Positions 49,891-56,100 of a DNA stretch of 56,100 nt are shown in pieces. The translations under genes and the position numbers were made by a program. Source of the stretch: Streptomyces violaceorubidus (GTDB taxonomy: Bacteria; Actinomycetota; Actinomycetes; Streptomycetales; Streptomycetaceae). Each line of letters begins with the position of its first letter. Within the stretch, counting starts at the first letter, position 1. The notes under the pieces were generated by a model that ran no database searches, was not told the DNA's origin, and worked only from the letters and a program-made list of their open reading frames with translations. The stretch covers positions 1-56,100 of the forward strand of contig NZ_JODM01000038.1 of the NCBI RefSeq assembly GCF_000717995.1, given 5' to 3'.

Positions 49891-49910
49891 AAGGTTCCCG
49901 GCAATACCTT
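49891..49910. promoter_or_regulatory. Candidate GntR operator between the regulator and glnA4-type genes
   Basis: AAGGTTCCCGGCAATACCTT has inverted arms AAGGT/ACCTT separated by 10 bases, in the 74-bp divergent interval. A variant stands before the peptidase C26 gene. Confidence 0.5.
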
Positions 49911-49940
49911 ATGGCTCCCGGCCAGAAGGAGGCTCTCCCC

Positions 49941-51299
49941 GTGGCAGACCGCACACCCCCGCTCGGGGTCGAGGAGCTGCACGCCCTCGTCGCCGCCGGT
50001 GACATCGACACCGTCGTCCTGGCCTTCCCCGACATGCAGGGCCGCCTCCAGGGCAAGCGGTTCGCCGCGCGCTTCTTCCTCGACGAGGTCCTCGCACACG
50101 GCACCGAGGGCTGCAACTACCTCCTCGCCGTCGACGCCGACATGAACACCGTCGACGGCTACGCCATGTCCTCCTGGGACCGCGGCTACGGCGACTTCGC
50201 CATGCGCCCCGACCCGGCCACCCTGCGCCGGCTGCCCTGGAACGAGGGCACCGCGATGGCCGTCGCCGACCTCGCCTGGGAGGACGGCTCCCCGGTGCTC
50301 GCCGCGCCCCGGCAGATCCTGCGCCGCCAACTGGAGCGGCTCGCCGGGCACGGCTACACCGCGCAGGTCGGCACCGAGCTGGAGTTCATCGTCTTCCGCG
50401 ACACCTACGAACACGCCTGGGACGCGGGCTACCGCGGCCTGACCCCGGCCAACCAGTACAACGTCGACTACTCGGTGCTCGGCACCGGCCGCGTCGAACC
50501 GCTGCTGCGCCGCATCCGCAACGAGATGGCCGGCGCCGGCCTCACCGTCGAGTCCGCCAAGGGCGAGTGCAACCCGGGCCAGCACGAGATCGCCTTCCGC
50601 TACGACGAGGCCCTGGTCACCTGCGACCAGCACGCGGTCTACAAGACCGGCGCCAAGGAGATCGCCGCCCAGGAGGGCATGTCCCTCACCTTCATGGCCA
50701 AGTACAACGAGCGCGAGGGCAACTCCTGCCACATCCACCTCTCGCTCGCCGACCCCGACGGCCGCAACGCGATGGCCGACGGGACCGGCATGTCCGAGGT
50801 CATGCGGCACTTCCTCGCCGGACAACTGGTGGCGCTGCGCGAGTTCTCCCTCCTCTACGCCCCGCACATCAACTCCTACAAGCGCTTCCAGCCCGGCTCC
50901 TTCGCCCCCACCGCCGTCGCCTGGGGCCACGACAACCGCACCTGCGCCCTGCGCGTCGTCGGCCACGGCCGCTCGCTCCGCTTCGAGAACCGGCTCCCCG
51001 GCGGCGACGTCAACCCCTACCTCGCGGTGGCCGGTCTGGTCGCGGCCGGACTGCACGGCGTCGAGCAGCGGCTGGAGCTGCCCGATCCCTGCCCCGGCAA
51101 CGCGTACGCCGCCGACTTCGAGCACGTCCCCTCCACCCTGCGCGAGGCCGCCGAGCTGTGGGAGAACAGCGCCCTCGCCAAGGCCGCCTTCGGGGACGAG
51201 GTCGTCGCCCACTACCGCAACATGGCACGCGTCGAACTGGACGCGTACGACGCCGCCGTCACGGACTGGGAACTGCGCCGCTCCTTCGAACGCATGTGA
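49941..51299 (+). CDS. glnA4: Glutamine synthetase-like gamma-glutamylamine synthetase (GlnA4 type)
   Basis: 452-residue glutamine-synthetase-fold enzyme that would couple glutamate to an amine with ATP. It has a GS beta-grasp N-terminus (VVLAFPDMQGRLQGKRF), the metal-binding TELEFIVF, NPGQHEIAF, SCHIHLSL, and PTAVAWGHDNRTCALRVVGHG with RFENRLPGGDVNPYLAVAGL. It differs from true GlnA in the N-terminus and lacks an adenylylation Tyr region like GlnA1. GTG 49941 has AAGGAGG eight bases upstream. The corresponding S. coelicolor gene (same neighbourhood) makes gamma-glutamylethanolamide, hence ethanolamine as the likely substrate here. The aldehyde dehydrogenase gene follows after 7 bases. Confidence 0.88.
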   Translation: MADRTPPLGVEELHALVAAGDIDTVVLAFPDMQGRLQGKRFAARFFLDEVLAHGTEGCNYLLAVDADMNTVDGYAMSSWDRGYGDFAMRPDPATLRRLPWNEGTAMAVADLAWEDGSPVLAAPRQILRRQLERLAGHGYTAQVGTELEFIVFRDTYEHAWDAGYRGLTPANQYNVDYSVLGTGRVEPLLRRIRNEMAGAGLTVESAKGECNPGQHEIAFRYDEALVTCDQHAVYKTGAKEIAAQEGMSLTFMAKYNEREGNSCHIHLSLADPDGRNAMADGTGMSEVMRHFLAGQLVALREFSLLYAPHINSYKRFQPGSFAPTAVAWGHDNRTCALRVVGHGRSLRFENRLPGGDVNPYLAVAGLVAAGLHGVEQRLELPDPCPGNAYAADFEHVPSTLREAAELWENSALAKAAFGDEVVAHYRNMARVELDAYDAAVTDWELRRSFERM

Positions 51300-51306
51300 G
51301 GCCCAC

Positions 51307-52701
51307 GTGTCCCACTCGTCCCACTCGTCCCACGAGTCGCCCGACCTGGTCGTACTGAATCCCGCCACCGAAGAGGTCGTCGCCACCGTCCCCGCCGCCT
51401 CCGCGGCCGACGTGGACGCCGCCGTCGCACGCGCCGCACGGGCCCAGGGCGCCTGGGCCGCCCTCGCCCCCGGCGACCGGGCCCGACTGCTGCGCCGCTT
51501 CGCCGTCACCGTCGACGAGCACCTGGAGGAGCTGGCCCGTCTGGAGGTCCGCCAGGCCGGGCACCTCCTGGGCAACGCCCGCTGGGAGGCCGGCAACGTC
51601 CGCGACCTGCTCGACTACGCCGCCGGGGGAGTGGAGCGGCTCACCGGCCGCCAGATTCCGGTGGCAGGCGGCCTGGACGTCACGCTCCTCGAACCACTCG
51701 GCGTCGTCGGCGTCATCGCCCCCTGGAACTTCCCCATGCCGATCGCCGCGTGGGCCGCCGCCCCGGCGCTCGCGGCGGGCAACGCGGTCCTCCTCAAGCC
51801 CGCCGAGACGACCCCGCTCACCGCACTCCGCCTGGCCGAACTCGCCCTGGCGGCGGGCCTTCCCGAGGGCCTGTTCCAGGTACTGCCCGGCCACGGGCCG
51901 GTCGCGGGAGACGCGCTCGTCGAGCACCCGGGCGTCGCCAAGATCGTCTTCACCGGGTCCACCGCCGTCGGCCGCCGGGTGGCCGCCAGGGCCGCGGCGC
52001 TCCTCAAACCCGTCACCCTCGAACTCGGCGGCAAGAGCCCCAACATCGTCTTCGCCGACGCGGACGTCGAGGCCGCCGCGGCCGCCACGCCCCTGTCCTT
52101 CCTCGACAACAGCGGCCAGGACTGCTGCGCCCGCACCCGCATCCTGGTCCAGCGGTCCGTGTACGACCGCTTCCTCGAACTCCTCGCCCCCGCGATCGAG
52201 GCCGTCCGGGTCGGCGACCCGGCCGACGAGAGCACCGAGATGGGCCCGCTGATCTCCCGCGCCCAACTGGAGCGCGTCCGCTCCCACGTCCCCGCCGACG
52301 CCGCCGGAATCCGGGGCAAGGCACCCGAGCAAGGCCCCGGATTCTGGTTCCCGCCGACCGTCCTCACCGGCGTCGACCCGCAGGCGCGCGTGGCCGTGGA
52401 GGAGGTCTTCGGGCCCGTCGCCGTCGTCCTGCCCTTCGCGGACGAGGCCGACGCGATCCGCCTGGCCAACGCCACCGCCTACGGACTGTCCGGCTCGCTG
52501 TGGACCCGGGACGTCGGCCGCGCCCTGCGCGTGTCGGGCGCGGTGCGCACCGGGAACCTGTCCGTCAACTCCCACGCCAGCGTCCGCTACTGGACACCGT
52601 TCGGCGGGTTCAAGCAGTCCGGCCTCGGCCGCGAACTGGGCCCGGACGCGCTGACCGCGTTCACCGAGACCAAGAACGTCTTCATCAGCACGGAGGGCTA
52701 G
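51307..52701 (+). CDS. NAD(P)-dependent aldehyde dehydrogenase
   Basis: 464-residue ALDH. After a SHSSHSSHES start (encoded by short repeats) come the Rossmann motif PWNFPMPIAAWAAAPALAAGN, KPAETTPLTAL, FTGSTAVGRRVA, the base glutamate in LELGGKSP and the catalytic cysteine C273 in NSGQDCCAR. EEVFGPVAVVLPF and PFGGFKQSGLGRELG close the protein. GTG 51307 lies 7 bases after the glutamine-synthetase-like gene, so they are cotranscribed. By analogy with the Puu pathway it would oxidise a gamma-glutamyl aldehyde to the acid. The SDR gene follows after 6 bases. Confidence 0.94.
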   Translation: MSHSSHSSHESPDLVVLNPATEEVVATVPAASAADVDAAVARAARAQGAWAALAPGDRARLLRRFAVTVDEHLEELARLEVRQAGHLLGNARWEAGNVRDLLDYAAGGVERLTGRQIPVAGGLDVTLLEPLGVVGVIAPWNFPMPIAAWAAAPALAAGNAVLLKPAETTPLTALRLAELALAAGLPEGLFQVLPGHGPVAGDALVEHPGVAKIVFTGSTAVGRRVAARAAALLKPVTLELGGKSPNIVFADADVEAAAAATPLSFLDNSGQDCCARTRILVQRSVYDRFLELLAPAIEAVRVGDPADESTEMGPLISRAQLERVRSHVPADAAGIRGKAPEQGPGFWFPPTVLTGVDPQARVAVEEVFGPVAVVLPFADEADAIRLANATAYGLSGSLWTRDVGRALRVSGAVRTGNLSVNSHASVRYWTPFGGFKQSGLGRELGPDALTAFTETKNVFISTEG

Positions 52702-52707
52702 CCACTC

Positions 52708-53490
52708 ATGACCGAGGACATCGTCTGCCGCCGCCTGGTCGGCCGTACCGCCGTCGTCACCGGAGCCGGGAGCGGCATCGGCCTCGCCTCCGCCCGCCGA
52801 CTGGCCTCCGAGGGCGCCCACGTCGTCTGCGGCGACGTCGACGAGACCCGGGGCAAGGCCGCGGCCGAGCAGACCGGCGGGACCTTCGTCAAGGCCGACG
52901 TCACCGACCCCGAGCAGGTCGAGGCGCTGTTCGCGGCGGCGTACGACACCTACGGCAGCGTCGACGTCGCGTTCAACAACGCCGGCATCTCACCGCCCGA
53001 CGACGACTCCATCCTGGAGACCGGCCTGGAGGCGTGGAAGCGCGTCCAGGAGGTCAACCTCACCTCCGTCTACCTGTGCTGCAAGGCCGCCATCCCCTAC
53101 ATGCGGCGTCAGGGCAGGGGGTCCGTCATCAACACCGCCTCCTTCGTGGCCCGGATGGGCGCGGCCACCTCGCAGATCTCGTACACGGCCTCCAAGGGCG
53201 GCGTCCTCGCCATGTCCCGGGAACTGGGCGTGCAGTTCGCGCGGGAGGGCATCCGCGTCAACGCGCTGTGCCCGGGGCCGGTCAACACCCCGCTCCTCCA
53301 GGAACTGTTCGCCAAGGACCCGGAGCGGGCCGCGCGCCGGCTCGTGCACATTCCGGTGGGGCGGTTCGCCGAGGCCGAGGAGATCGCCGCCGCCGTCGCC
53401 TTCCTGGCCAGCGACGACTCCTCCTTCGTCAACGCCACGGACTTCCTGGTGGACGGCGGGATCTCGGGGGCGTACGTCACACCGCTGTAG
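52708..53490 (+). CDS. Short-chain dehydrogenase/reductase
   Basis: 260-residue SDR with the cofactor motif TGAGSGIG, NNAG, and the catalytic Y159-x3-K163 in SYTASKGG with Ser upstream. The Asp in CGDVDE after strand 2 predicts NAD preference. The C-terminus carries the usual ASDDSSFVNATDFLVDGG. ATG 52708 lies 6 bases after the ALDH stop. It is the third gene of the operon and would supply the alcohol-to-aldehyde step if the substrate is gamma-glutamylethanolamide. This step is inferred only from neighbours. Confidence 0.93.
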   Translation: MTEDIVCRRLVGRTAVVTGAGSGIGLASARRLASEGAHVVCGDVDETRGKAAAEQTGGTFVKADVTDPEQVEALFAAAYDTYGSVDVAFNNAGISPPDDDSILETGLEAWKRVQEVNLTSVYLCCKAAIPYMRRQGRGSVINTASFVARMGAATSQISYTASKGGVLAMSRELGVQFAREGIRVNALCPGPVNTPLLQELFAKDPERAARRLVHIPVGRFAEAEEIAAAVAFLASDDSSFVNATDFLVDGGISGAYVTPL

Positions 53491-53509
53491 AACACCGCGC
53501 GCCGCGTCC

Positions 53510-53515
53510 TACAGT
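53510..53515 (+). promoter_or_regulatory. -10 box of a probable leaderless transcript
   Basis: TACAGT ends 6 bases before ATG 53522, and the intervening GCCGGG is not a good ribosome binding site. Confidence 0.45.
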
Positions 53516-53521
53516 GCCGGG

Positions 53522-54499
53522 ATGAGCATGACGCCGCCGCCCGGCTGGTACCGCGACCCGTCGGCCCCGCACCAGGAACGCTGGTGGGACGGCACCGCCT
53601 GGACGGAGCACCGCCGCGCCGCCGAACCCGCCGGGTACGGGCCGGCGGTGGGTCAGGCACCGGGACCCGGCCCGGGACCCGGCCCGGGACCCGGCCCGGG
53701 ACCCGGGCCGGGGGCGGGCACCGGCGGACGCGGCAAGGCCGTCGCCGTGACCGTCGCCGCGGCCGTGCTGGTCGCGGCGATCGTCACCGGCGTGTTCGTG
53801 CTGGGCGAGGACGACGGCGGCAGCCCCCGGACCCGGACCCCGCCGGTCACGGAGAGCGCCACCGACCCCGCGCCGGTGAGCGAGTCGCCGTCCCCCTCAC
53901 CCACCTCCGCCGCGCCCTCGGCCGACGACCCGGCCCTGGTCGAGGACCAGCTCAACGGCGTCACCTTCCCGCTGCCGGACGGCTGGGTCCCGCCCACGTA
54001 CGTCGCGGAGGACGACGTCATGATGACCACCGACGGTACCTACGACTGCCCCGCCGACGGCGGCGTGTGCCGGCACGGCCTCGTCCTCTCCCGCACCGTC
54101 ACGGCGAACTCCGAGTCGTCCCCCAAGGCCCTCGCGCGGCAGGACATCGAGGACGCGGCCGACGACGCCTACGACCGCGACCTCGTCGGCAACAAGCCCT
54201 TCGGCGGCGTCGAATCCCACCACGAGGTGGCGTCCGGCCCCGTCGCGGTCGCCGGACGTGCCGGGTACTACGTGCGCTGGCGGGTGAGGACGGCCGAGGG
54301 GCCCGGCGGCTACGTCCAGTCGACGGTGTTCCCCTCCACCGTCGGCACCGAGTCCCCGATCCTCGTCCGCTACGTCTTCGACGCGGGCGAGGACGGACCG
54401 CCCCTGACGGACATGGACCGGATCACCAAGGGCATCCGGCCCATCGGCGACGCGGACACCGGCGGCGGCGTGGGCAGCGGCATCGGCCCGACGGACTGA
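53522..54499 (+). CDS. DUF2510-domain membrane protein with a GPGP linker
   Basis: 325-residue protein. The N-terminal DUF2510 motif (PPPGWYRDPSAPHQERWWDGTAWTEH, in two parts from residue 5) is followed by a (GP)n linker (about 45-65). One transmembrane helix (AVAVTVAAAVLVAAIVTGVFVL, residues 72-93) leads to an exported domain of about 180 residues. The exported part has a CPADGGVC pair that could form a disulfide. A Thr/Pro/Ser-rich spacer separates helix and domain. Function is unknown. A second ATG at codon 3 is possible. The 12-bp repeats of the linker are listed separately. Confidence 0.82.
   Translation: MSMTPPPGWYRDPSAPHQERWWDGTAWTEHRRAAEPAGYGPAVGQAPGPGPGPGPGPGPGPGPGAGTGGRGKAVAVTVAAAVLVAAIVTGVFVLGEDDGGSPRTRTPPVTESATDPAPVSESPSPSPTSAAPSADDPALVEDQLNGVTFPLPDGWVPPTYVAEDDVMMTTDGTYDCPADGGVCRHGLVLSRTVTANSESSPKALARQDIEDAADDAYDRDLVGNKPFGGVESHHEVASGPVAVAGRAGYYVRWRVRTAEGPGGYVQSTVFPSTVGTESPILVRYVFDAGEDGPPLTDMDRITKGIRPIGDADTGGGVGSGIGPTD
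53661..53708 (+). repeat. Four 12-bp repeats (CGGGACCCGGCC) encoding a Gly-Pro linker
   Basis: Three exact units (53661-53672, 53673-53684, 53685-53696) and one variant (53697-53708). The unit is largely self-complementary (GGGACCCGG), so strand slippage and hairpins are likely here. Confidence 0.88.
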
Positions 54500-54519
54500 C
54501 CCGGCCCGGGGCGCCCGCG

Positions 54520-55728
54520 CTACAGGAAGGTGCGCCCCTCGCCCCGGTACGTCGGCACCGTCGCCGTCACCGCGTCGCCCTCCACCAGGTGCAGGGCGTC
54601 GAACCGCTCGCACAGCTCCCCGGCCTTGGCGTGCCGGAACCACACCTTGTCGCCGATGAGCAGGTCGTCGGCGGGCGAGCCCAGCAGCGGCGTCTGCACC
54701 TCGCCCGGGCCCTCCTGGGGGTCGTAGCGCAGGCCCTCGGGCAGGTACGGCACCGGCAGCCGGTCGGCACCGGCCGCGCCCGAGGCCGGATACCCGCCGC
54801 CGAGCACGGTCACGACCCCGACCCCCGGCCGCCGTACCACGGGCTGGGCGAACAGCGCCGCCGGACGGCCGCTGAACGAGGTGTAGTTGTCGAACAACCG
54901 CGGCACGTACAGCCCGGAACCGGCCGCGATCTCGGTCACCGCGTCCTCGGCGGCGGTGTGCTGCACGCTGCCCGTGCCGCCGCCGTTGACGAACTCCAGG
55001 CCGGGCACCACGGCCCGGACCGCCCGCACCACGGCCGCCCGCCGCTCGGCGAGTTCCCGTCGGGCGGCGGCCTGCATCAGCCGCACGGCACGCGACCGGA
55101 GCGGACGCCCCGCCACCGCGTCGCCGACCCCGGCGACATGCCCCTCGTACGCCATGATGCCGACGACCTCGAACCCAGGCCGCCGGGCCACCGCGCGGGC
55201 CAGGGCGGCGACCTCGGCGGGGGAGTGCAGCGGCGAACGACGGGCGCCGACCCGCACCCGGCCCCCGAACAGCCTCAGCGAGGTGTCCAACTCCAGGCAC
55301 ACCCGCACGACTTCCCCGCCGCCGTCGCCGTCGCGCGCGGCGTCGACGAGGTCCAGCTGCGCCAGGTCGTCGACCATCACCGTCACGGCGGAGGCGAGCT
55401 TCGGGTCGGCGGTCAGCTCGGCGTACCCGGCGCGGTCCGCCGACGGATAGGCGAGCAGCACGTCCTCGAAACCGGAGCGCGCCAGCCACAGGGACTCGGC
55501 CAGGGTGAACGACATGACGCCCGCGAAACCGTCCCTGGCCAGGGCCCGTTCCAGCAGCGCACGACAGCGTACGGACTTGCTGGCGACCCGGATCGGCTTC
55601 CCGCCGGCCCGGCGGACCAAATCGTCCGCGTTGGCGTCGAAGGCCTCCAGGTCCACGATCGCCACGGGGGCGTCCAGATGGGCGGTGGCCCGGTCGTACC
55701 GGGCCCGGTCGGCGGCGCGTGCGGTCAT
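54520..55728 (-). CDS. Alanine racemase-fold PLP enzyme (D-amino acid deaminase/aldolase-like)
   Basis: 402-residue fold-type III PLP protein. The lysine that would bind PLP is K51 in IRVASKSVRCRALLER. The barrel has VGIMAYEGHVAGVGD and FVNGGGTGSVQHTA, the phosphate-binding region. The C-terminal domain contains GDKVWFRHAKAGELCERFDALHLV, like D-threonine aldolase and D-serine dehydratase, in which His and Cys near the end bind a metal. True alanine racemases have a C-terminal Tyr base instead. ATG 55728 lies 6 bases after a CAGGCT -10-like box. The substrate cannot be fixed from sequence; many annotations call it amino acid deaminase or alanine racemase domain protein. Confidence 0.85.
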   Translation of the reverse strand: MTARAADRARYDRATAHLDAPVAIVDLEAFDANADDLVRRAGGKPIRVASKSVRCRALLERALARDGFAGVMSFTLAESLWLARSGFEDVLLAYPSADRAGYAELTADPKLASAVTVMVDDLAQLDLVDAARDGDGGGEVVRVCLELDTSLRLFGGRVRVGARRSPLHSPAEVAALARAVARRPGFEVVGIMAYEGHVAGVGDAVAGRPLRSRAVRLMQAAARRELAERRAAVVRAVRAVVPGLEFVNGGGTGSVQHTAAEDAVTEIAAGSGLYVPRLFDNYTSFSGRPAALFAQPVVRRPGVGVVTVLGGGYPASGAAGADRLPVPYLPEGLRYDPQEGPGEVQTPLLGSPADDLLIGDKVWFRHAKAGELCERFDALHLVEGDAVTATVPTYRGEGRTFL

Positions 55729-55734
55729 GACGGC

Positions 55735-55740
55735 AGCCTG
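55735..55740 (-). promoter_or_regulatory. -10-like box of a probable leaderless racemase transcript
   Basis: On the minus strand CAGGCT ends 6 bases (GCCGTC) before ATG 55728. No Shine-Dalgarno sequence is present. Confidence 0.35.
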
Positions 55741-56027
55741 CCAGACAGGATTACCGCAGGGTAGGGGGACGATCCGGGCCAATGCCGCGGGCGTGCGGAC
55801 TGGTTCCCCCTTCGGCGGGGTCACGCCGTAGAGTGACGCGCACGCACGGCGGGGCCCCGGCCCCGGCGGCAGGGCCCGGGGGCCCGCGCCGGGATGGCGG
55901 TCCTCCCGAGCGGGTATGCGTGCCCGGAACGGATCGGTTCCGCGCCGGGCCGGGCAGGAGGCGGTCAGGACCACCGTCTGCGGCCCGTGTCGGAGAAACG
56001 GGCCGGGCCCGAGGAAACGGGGGGTGC
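55741..56027. other. Intergenic region at the contig end
   Basis: GC-rich, with no supported gene. TAGAGT (55829-55834) could be a -10 box for a rightward transcript. Runs such as GGGGCCCCGGCCCCGG and GGGCCCGGGGGCCC (about 55852-55890) are self-complementary and may have hindered assembly. Confidence 0.4.
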
Positions 56028-56081
56028 ATGAGCACGGAAGCGCGCCGCGCCTCCCTCCCCCCGCACCCCGAAACCCCACCC
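56028..56081 (+). CDS. Possible 5' end of a rightward gene, cut by the contig end
   Basis: ATG 56028 is preceded by AAACGGGGGG and opens a frame reading MSTEARRASLPPHPETPP before the adapter begins. Codon third positions are G/C-rich and the start looks like a Streptomyces gene start. Only 18 codons are visible, so neither function nor reality can be tested here. Confidence 0.35.
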
Positions 56082-56100
56082 CTGTCTCTTATACACATCT
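56082..56100. other. Nextera/Tn5 mosaic-end adapter sequence (artifact)
   Basis: The last 19 bases are CTGTCTCTTATACACATCT, exactly the transposon mosaic end used in Nextera libraries. It is AT-rich, unlike the neighbouring DNA. It should be trimmed. The complementary strand reads through into the MCIRDR peptide that is a known mark of adapter contamination in databases. Confidence 0.98.

Noticed and set aside
55751..56098. Minus-strand frame beginning MCIRDR at the window end
   Set aside because: Its start lies in the Nextera mosaic-end adapter; MCIRDR is a typical contamination product.
1..56100. tRNA or rRNA genes
   Set aside because: I looked for T-loop (GGTTCGAATCC-like) and CCA-end patterns and for rRNA cores and saw none; a covariance search would be decisive.

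Overview
The window is high-GC actinobacterial chromosome, almost certainly Streptomyces. Nearly every codon ends in G or C, GTG starts are frequent, and the gene order matches the S. coelicolor metH - proteasome/pupylation - pafBC-tat-helY - conservon 9 - glnA4 neighbourhood as I remember it. It looks like one draft-assembly contig. The left edge cuts through the 3' end of an IS5-type transposase, and the last 19 bases (56082-56100) are the Nextera/Tn5 mosaic end, a library adapter rather than genomic DNA.

Layout. 1-97: IS remnant. 414-9000: metH, a HAD phosphatase, an orphan oligopeptide-type binding lipoprotein, and a leftward pair of an Fe-S RecB-like nuclease and a NarL-type response regulator. 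8770-12556: a site-2 protease, trmI, a small exported protein and a ferredoxin. 12802-22743: the pupylation and proteasome locus: arc (ring ATPase), dop, pup (ending GGQ), a zinc/HNH endonuclease VII-like gene overlapping prcB, prcA, then a divergent LacI/MFS pair, then pafA. 22919-31495: two FKBP prolyl isomerases, pafB and pafC (WYL regulators), two small proteins, tatA, tatC and helY. 31856-36455: a five-gene conservon (CvnA-E) ending in a P450 without the ExxR motif. 36476-40475: a pseudouridine synthase, a GNAT acetyltransferase, a G-rich stretch without genes, an iron-boxed siderophore-interacting reductase and a 5'-3' exonuclease. 40642-44338: a betaine-type ABC importer whose permease is fused to two binding domains. 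44740-48192: an XRE-cupin regulator, a BtuF-like protein without a signal peptide, a TDT-type transporter and a LysR regulator. 48487-53490: a GntR / peptidase C26 / glnA4 / aldehyde dehydrogenase / SDR cluster, probably for gamma-glutamylated amines such as ethanolamine. 53522-56081: a DUF2510 membrane protein, a fold-type III PLP racemase/deaminase, and the first codons of a possible further gene.

How the parts may work together. Dop deamidates Pup to GGE, PafA ligates it to target lysines, and Arc feeds targets into the PrcBA 20S proteasome. PafB and PafC, encoded just downstream, are known in mycobacteria to activate DNA-damage genes. The most notable observation here is that the PafBC-type promoter (TTGTCAGTG, 8 bases, TAnnnT) is present immediately upstream of helY (exact match) and of the RecB-like nuclease (8 of 9 bases plus an exact spacer and -10). 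This links the locus to its own damage regulon. Many genes also have a -10 hexamer about 6 bases before ATG or GTG, which suggests leaderless transcripts.
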